Below are positions 58,201-64,000 of a stretch of 64,000 bases of DNA, one piece after another (within the stretch, counting starts at the first letter, position 1; each line of letters starts with the position of its first letter). Where the stretch lies: the NCBI GenBank assembly GCA_013420905.1, contig JAAXNY010000013.1, positions 1,054,001 through 1,118,000 on the forward strand, read 5' to 3'. The translations under genes and the position numbers were made by a program. This stretch comes from Collybia mongolica (Eukaryota; Basidiomycota; Agaricomycetes; Agaricales; Clitocybaceae). The notes under the pieces are model-generated. The model made no database searches and was not told where the DNA came from. It saw only the letters and a program-made list of their open reading frames with translations.

Positions 58201-59674
58201 AAAACACATGGGCCGATTACTTCGAGAAGGAAGCATTGGCACTAATCAAAGAGAAGTCTTTTCTTCATGCTGGTGACCACCAAACGAGATACATAGACAT
58301 TGTGCGAGATGTTATCAATTTGCTCCCTGTCCATTGGATTTCCGAAGAGATCGTACGTTGGTCGCACAGATACGATTTTCATTATATTTATTCGTATTTT
58401 AGCTGGGACTCCCTCTCAAGACTGACACAAACCGGCATGGTGCATGGTACGAGCAGGATGTCTACAAGATGTTTGCCGACGTTGCTCGGTCAGTACACAG
58501 CTGAGTTGATATACCGACTAGACCTGACGGTTTATAGTTATGTGTTTATGAACTTTGATCCCGTTGACGATTGGCACCTCCGGGAGAGCGCTACCGAAAG
58601 TTTCCAAAAAATCGATAGATTTGTTCGGCCTCACCTCCAAGGAAATGGGTCGGGGTTATCAGTCATAGATCGCTTCCACCATGGGGGTATCGAGGCCTAC
58701 CACAGCCACGATTTTCTGATCCGGGCCCAAGCGGCCAACAAGAAAGCAACGCAACAGGAGTTGTCTGCGTTCGCATTCGCTGCCATAGTTCCAACCGCTG
58801 CGCACTTTTCGCAAGCTATTGCGCATATAGTAGACTTCTTCTTAGATGATGATAAACGTCAGGCGCGCGCAGATATTGTGAAGTTGGCCACATTGCATAA
58901 CGACAAGAATGCTATTGCGAAGATCATGGGATATGCCCGTGAAGCTCTCCGTAAGTCATATAATCGGGTCATCAAAATGTATTAACATCGTTCTATCCAG
59001 GCATCAATCCCCCTGTATCTGGCGTCTATCGAACTGCCGGCGATCTCGTTGATGTTGGAGGTGTAAGGGTGCAAGCCGGAGAAAGAATCTTCGCAAGTAT
59101 AGTGGATGCCAACTCAGATGTACGCATCACCCTTCTGACTACTACTCGATATTCATATATCTGTCAGATAACCAAATTTGGACCAAATCCCGCTTTGCCT
59201 TCCTACAGTCGCCCAATTGGAGAGGCTGGAATAATAGGACTAGGGGAGCATGGGTAAGCTGGATTACTTAACCCAGTGCTCGTCAAACATTTAAATAATA
59301 ATTCTTTGCAGGCTTGTATCATCCAAGTTCTTCGAATCCGTCAGTCTCTACCTCAATTACCCAAAAAGTATTACTAATTTTATCGTGCTTCTCCAGACTG
59401 TCCCTAGGATTCTGGGAACAATACTTGGTTTGAAAAATGTTAAGCGCGGTCCTGATCATTCGGGAAATTTCGCAAGGTACGACCTTTTACTCCTAGCTCA
59501 TATATTGGTCTAATTTTTTATTAGCTTCACGGAGAAATGGCATGATAGCCCAAGGCAACTCTATATCAACTCTGAAGGCCAAGTAACACCTTTCCCAGAT
59601 TCTTTAATCATACAGGTATGGCCCGCCCCTAACCCCCACCAAACCTGCACTAATTTTTTCGAAAGTTCAACTGA
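55246..59674 (+). CDS. Psi-factor-type fatty acid dioxygenase (heme peroxidase domain fused to a P450-like domain)
   Basis: Ppo/linoleate diol synthase family: the N-terminal animal-peroxidase-like heme domain oxygenates oleic or linoleic acid, and the C-terminal P450 domain normally rearranges the hydroperoxide to oxylipin signals. ATG 55246 (MSILRSFAQSVDFFSATRAP). Spliced order: YIDALKNATGIGLDDRELL, GYVRAIQHNPPIPTPPTQDV, FFAFADLVIHSIFHT with the presumed distal His, TSSYLDLSILYGDSESQQN, LLYMPPASGALLVLLNRNHN, EFNLLYRWHSTLSEQDAAW with catalytic Tyr and proximal His (56706-56717), NEFRKFLGLRPYENFKDWN, PHNFTSWGYNDCQYDKKDGS. The P450 part has RYDDVKQVLGERHFLSGYNE, AAHFSQAIAHIVDFF (I helix), EALR (ExxR) and GIIGLGEHGLVSSKFFES, where the usual heme-ligand Cys is Leu. 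It ends FPDSLIIQFN, TGA 59672-59674. At least a dozen introns. Convergent with the myosin gene. Confidence 0.88.
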
Positions 59675-59992
59675 AGGAAACTAAAATAAATTCTTATCCA
59701 ATTGGAGTGTATATACCCCCACTGTACATACCTGTTTATTTTAAATACTTTCTCTACTTTCAAGGTTCCCACGTAGATCTCGCATTCACCAGTATTCCGG
59801 TTGAGTATGGACCAAGCACACAATCGGGTCATAAGTGTCTGTTTGTGTACTGAAATAAAACAGGCAAAGCGATGGGAGCCGCGATAGAATTACACTAGAC
59901 GTGATAGTAAATATACAAGTATCGTTAAGATACATAATGAGTATGCAAGGTGAAACGTGAGTTATGTTAAACTTGTCCGTGGTATGGTGTAT

Positions 59993-62900
59993 CTACTGTT
60001 TGCGCGGTGAACTAGTTGGTGATCCTCGGTCTAAGATATTGGAAGGTCGATCTAGGCGATTGTGGAGCCTCTCCAGCTCTCGTTCCAGACTATCGTGCAA
60101 CAATCAGTGTTTTGGATAAGATTCACGTTTGCAAATACACACTTGAGTGCCTTTTGCTTGTAATCGCCTGCTTCGCGCTCCGCACGACGCTTGGCTGCTT
60201 GAAGATTGCTTTCTTCAGTTTGCTGAGACGAAAGAAAAAGGGGGGTAAGCAGGTGGTCGCGGGGTGTGCTTACTGCACCATACCATTGCATCCATTGCCT
60301 GGCGAAGACTTTGCAGTTGTGCTTCATACGCTTTACGCTCTTCCTCCAATTTGGCTCGTGCTCTGTCGCTCTCCGCCAGCTGGAACTTGGCATCGCGAGC
60401 GATCTTATCGACGGACCGTTGGAGCCGTGAGTTGTCGGTCTTATCCTTATTCGTTTGGTTGAGCTGACTTGTTAGTTCCTCGATCCGACTCTCCATCCGT
60501 CGAGAAGTTGTTGTAGGGCGTGGGGAACTCGCGTAAGACTTCGTCTCCAAGTCCACAATTCGAACATTCAATTCTTTGACCTGCTTCTCAAGGTTTGCCT
60601 AGATAGGACATTCGCAAATGAGAGGTCAGTCTGTGATACCAAGGGCACCCACGTTGAGCCGGTCCAACTCTGAATTTTCCACGCGGACTTTGCCCAGTTC
60701 GACTTGACATTCGTTCGCGTAGGCTTCGGCCTTTTTCATACGATCAAAGGCATTTGTGACCCGGTCTTCCTGCTCCTCTAGTGAGCGTTCAAGATCCTGC
60801 TTCTTAAGTTGCAAGCGTTGGAATTCCCTATCAGACGACATCTTGTTCGTGTCAACGTGATCGAGTTTGATGGTTTCCAATTCGGCTTGTAGCGCTCGAC
60901 GAGCTTTCTGGAGAAGGGCACGATCCGCTTCCGCGTCGTCCAGCACGCCTCGGAGCTCCCGTACCTGTGAATGTAGTGCAACGATTTGTGACTGTTGCTC
61001 AGCCTGTGCAGCGGTGGACGCCTCGTATGCCTTATTGATGTCGCTAATCTTCGTCTCCATCCGCTCCTTCTCCTTCTTCCACCCGCCACTGTTGTAAACT
61101 TCGTCATCGTAGCGGAGCTGAAGCTCGTCGTAATCTGATCTGATCTTACGGTTGTCTTCCCGAAGTCGGCTTATGCTGTCGCGCTGAGATTGAAGTTCTG
61201 CATAAGGTCTCATTAGAGGAGGACAACCTTCGCTAGAAAAGGATTACCTTCACTCAGCTGGGCCAGCTCAGCCTGATATTTCTTCCGTGTTTGGTCAGTG
61301 GCGAAATCGCGTTCAGCGAGATCCTTTTGATGCTGTTCCCTCTCATCCTCCAGTTCCTCTGCGAGTCGCTTACGTGCTATAGCGGCTTCCGATGACTCCC
61401 TACCCTCTTCCTCAAGTTTCCCGTCGAGATCTTGTAGCTTTTTCTCGGCAGCTTGAAGACGATCTTCGGCAATTTTGCGAGCTGTGGCAGCTTCTGATTG
61501 AGCTTTCTCAGTTTCAACGAGTGTTCGCCGTGCTATTTTGTAGGATTAGGGGAAGGCTTTGCTCCACATGCTGGCATTTCTTACCGTAAGCTTCGCCTCT
61601 GGCGGCCTTTGCTCGGGCAATTTCTGCTGCCTCCAAACGCTCTTGGTAAGTGAGCTCTTTCGCCTTGTAGGTCTCTATGACTGCTCGTAACTCTGTCACG
61701 AATATCAGATCTGGTCACTTGGGAGTGTGGATTTGTTATACCAGAAGTAGCAGCTGACGCTGTAGTCGATACGATCTCATCTTCCTGGAGACGTTTTTGT
61801 AGTTGCCGTTTCGCATCTACAAAATGTATCAGGTAAGATTTTCAGCACCAAAGACGGTTCACACCTGTTGCCTCTATCTTTACAGCTTCAAGTTGGTTAC
61901 GTAGTTCCGTTACCTCAGATTGCAATTGATTCTTGGCTTGGGTAAATTCTCGGATTTGCGCACGTTGCACTTCAAGCTCGCTCTGTGCTGTGCGTTGCTG
62001 GACAAGCTAAAACACAAATCTTTAGTATAATTTGTATCTTCAAGGCGATGAAATTTTACCAGCGCCTTGCGAGACTCTTCGAGTCGCGCGTAGTTGTCTC
62101 GTTCGGCCGATATCGTATTTTGGAATTTGTTCCACATGGATTGAACGCCGTCAACCTGAGCGGCCTCCGCGGCACGACGAGCCTCAGCTTCCTCGGCCAA
62201 AAGTTCGACTAGCCTGGTGTTTTCTTTTGATAACCGGGAACGGTATTGTTGGAGGGACTGTTTAGAACCATCACTGTTCTCGAGGTCAGCAGTCATGTCT
62301 CGGATCGAAGTCTCCAAGTGTCGTCGAACACGCTCAGATGCTGCCATCTGGATTTCCAGCACCTGGACTTGCTGTTTTAGGGCAGCTACTTGCCGATCAG
62401 GCGGGCGAGGTGATTCCGAGCTACCCAGGCTAGCACGGGAGCTGGGCGTCGCTCCCGATTTCCGTTTAGTTGGGGTGACATGTCCCATGCCCCGGAGGTC
62501 ATTTGTACTACTTGTTCGTATTTTCTGCGAGCGGGAGGTCATTTCCCGTTTCAGCGCATCATCAGCAAGCTGGAGTTCTCGTAGAAGCCGAGGTTGGAAA
62601 TCAGCGTCGCCTGGGCTGCTCCCCATCACAAGCTGTCGGATTTCCGCATGTTGGCGCTCGACGCGCTCTTTGATTTTGGCACTAGTGACATGTGCTGATT
62701 CTGCTTCGTCCAATTGACCTTCGAGCTGAGCTATACGCGTTTCGTATTGACGCTGCATTTTTGCTATTGAGTTTGAACTCTCTGTTCCATCGGCAATCCT
62801 ATCTAACTCCGTTTCTAGGTTATCCTTGGACCTTTGTACTATGGCCAGCTGTTCCGCCAATTCGGAGGCCTGCCGCTGCGCGGTTTGCAAATCTTGCTGC

Positions 62901-64000
62901 AGACGACGAGCTTGTAATTCCGCGGCTTCTTTGGCGTGACGTTCCTTCTCAACATCTGCGATGGCACGAGCAGCCCGTTCCTCCTGAGCCTTCGCATTTT
63001 TCTCCTTACTCCGAAGCTCGACGCGCTCCCTCTCTGTTTCTCGTAGGAGATCTTCAGCTTCACCGGCCAAACGAGTTTTAGCTTGTAGCAAGGATCGGAT
63101 ATAAGCGGCATTCTTTTCTAATTCCCTATTCGCTGCATCGAGTTGACGATCCGTCACGCGTTTTGCTTCCTCATAGACATGAACGTGCTCAACGACAGCC
63201 TTATCCTGTTTCGACTCGAGTTGTTTGACCTCCCATTCTCGTTCTTTCAGTTCTGTGAGAGCCTTGTTAAGGTCGCTATTGGTCTTCACGTTTTGATCTT
63301 TAAGTTTGGCAAGCTCAATTTTTTGGCTGGCAACAGACTTCTCGAGCTGCGCGCGTTTGGTCGACTCTGACTCCAGTTGTTTCCGTGTGGTTTCCAGTTG
63401 CCGATTCTGAGAATCTTGATTTCGTTGGAATTCTAGGACTACGTCCTCGAAGTCTTGGTATTTGGCTTGAGCTGTTGACAGCTGCCTTTCAAGCCCCTAG
63501 AATGACCTGAGCTAACACCTCTTTGTGAGACGAAGAAAGCAAACCTCTTTTGCCTTGATGGCTTCTGCCAATTGGCCTTCATAATCATGTTGGCGTGAAC
63601 GGAGTGACTGGAGTTCCGATTCCATGGTCCTCTTTGTCTTTTCTAGCTCGGCGAGTGTAGCCTGAGTCTTCGTCAGTTGGCCTTGGACTGTGCGTTCTTT
63701 TTCAGAAAGAGATTTGTGACTTTGTTGTAATGTATTGTGTTCCCGGATGGAGTATTCAAGTTCGAGTTTAAGCTTACTCTGACCTTCTACAGCTAAACGA
63801 CGAGACTCTGCCAGGTCCTGGTGCAATTTGGTGACTTCAGATCTAAGGCCAGCCAATTCCTCCTCTTTGCGAATTTCGACTTCATTACGACGCGTTTCCT
63901 CACTCGTCTTGGCTTCCATGAGCCTGCGCAATTCGTCCACCTCTCCCTGAAGTTTTCTTCGAGAAGCGACTTCGTGCTCCTTGTCCCCTTTCTCCACTTC
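59993..64000 (-). CDS. Myosin II-like heavy chain, coiled-coil tail (5' end outside window)
   Basis: Long rod that would dimerise and assemble into filaments, as in the actomyosin ring of fungal cytokinesis. About 1200 residues are visible, almost all charged heptad repeats, for example ELRRLMEAKTSEETRRNEVE, LESKQDKAVVEHVHVYEEAK and QLEGQLDEAESAHVTSAKIK. The break RTSSTNDLRGMGHVTPTKRK with GATPSSRASLGSSESPRPP forms a Ser/Pro-rich hinge before DRQVAALKQQVQVLEIQMAA and SERVRRHLETSIRDMTADLE, a passage I associate with basidiomycete myosin II tails. A second hinge, SYASSPRPTTTSRRMESRIE, lies near the end. The last exon reads LERELERLHNRLDRPSNILD ... SSPRKQ with TAG at 59993-59995. Introns occur near 63500, 62030, 61840, 61715, 61555, 61220, 60625, 60250 and 60120. 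The motor domain is not in the window, so another long coiled-coil protein (for example USO1- or Mlp-like) is possible. Confidence 0.65.

Overview
This window looks like a chromosome piece from a filamentous basidiomycete, most likely an Agaricomycete. Host genes are broken by many short GT-AG introns (about 45-65 bp). They include a cellobiose dehydrogenase, a Psi-factor-type fatty-acid dioxygenase and a fungal myosin II-like tail, and the transposon families are typical of mushroom-forming fungi. No species is claimed. Coordinates of spliced genes were worked out by eye from splice sites and frame continuity.

Host islands. (1) 1-2284: 3' part of a cellobiose dehydrogenase gene (+). (2) 10.8-17.9 kb: a decayed small gene (+), an intact seven-exon four-helix membrane-protein gene (+), a YPK1/Gad8-type AGC kinase (-) and a C2H2 zinc-finger gene (-). 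(3) 51.4-64 kb: a DUF985-type cupin (+), an unidentified gene (-), the v-SNARE YKT6 (+), a Ppo-type heme dioxygenase/P450 fusion (+) and the long coiled-coil tail of a myosin II-like heavy chain (-, running off the right edge).

Transposon islands. 2.4-10.4 kb and 18.6-51.2 kb are CpG-poor and full of nested repeats: a solo LTR (5810-7042) inside a degenerate minisatellite; a 5'-truncated LINE with a 13-bp target duplication (20668-21818) that splits an older coding relic; two full-length copies of an A-tailed retroposon with target duplications (23158-23923 and 50251-51205), the first inside a possible hAT-like element; a CpG-rich Ty3/gypsy element (about 25.94-34.51 kb); an EN-RT-RNase H LINE (34515-38404) abutting an LTR fragment (38405-38874); and a 7-kb segment bounded by about 500-bp inverted repeats (42.06-49.14 kb), which holds a relic gene and a Tc1-like transposon (46722-48324).

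The most notable object is the gypsy element. Between pol and the 3' LTR it carries two genes on the opposite strand, of 5 and 8 exons. Both keep perfect frames through all introns (383 and 520 codons). The larger encodes a Zn2Cys6-like cysteine cluster. Antisense introns are invisible to the splicing of the genomic retroelement RNA, so they can survive retrotransposition; this looks like a retroelement carrying regulated cargo genes. A second point of interest is the Ppo-type gene, whose P450 half seems to lack its heme-ligand cysteine.
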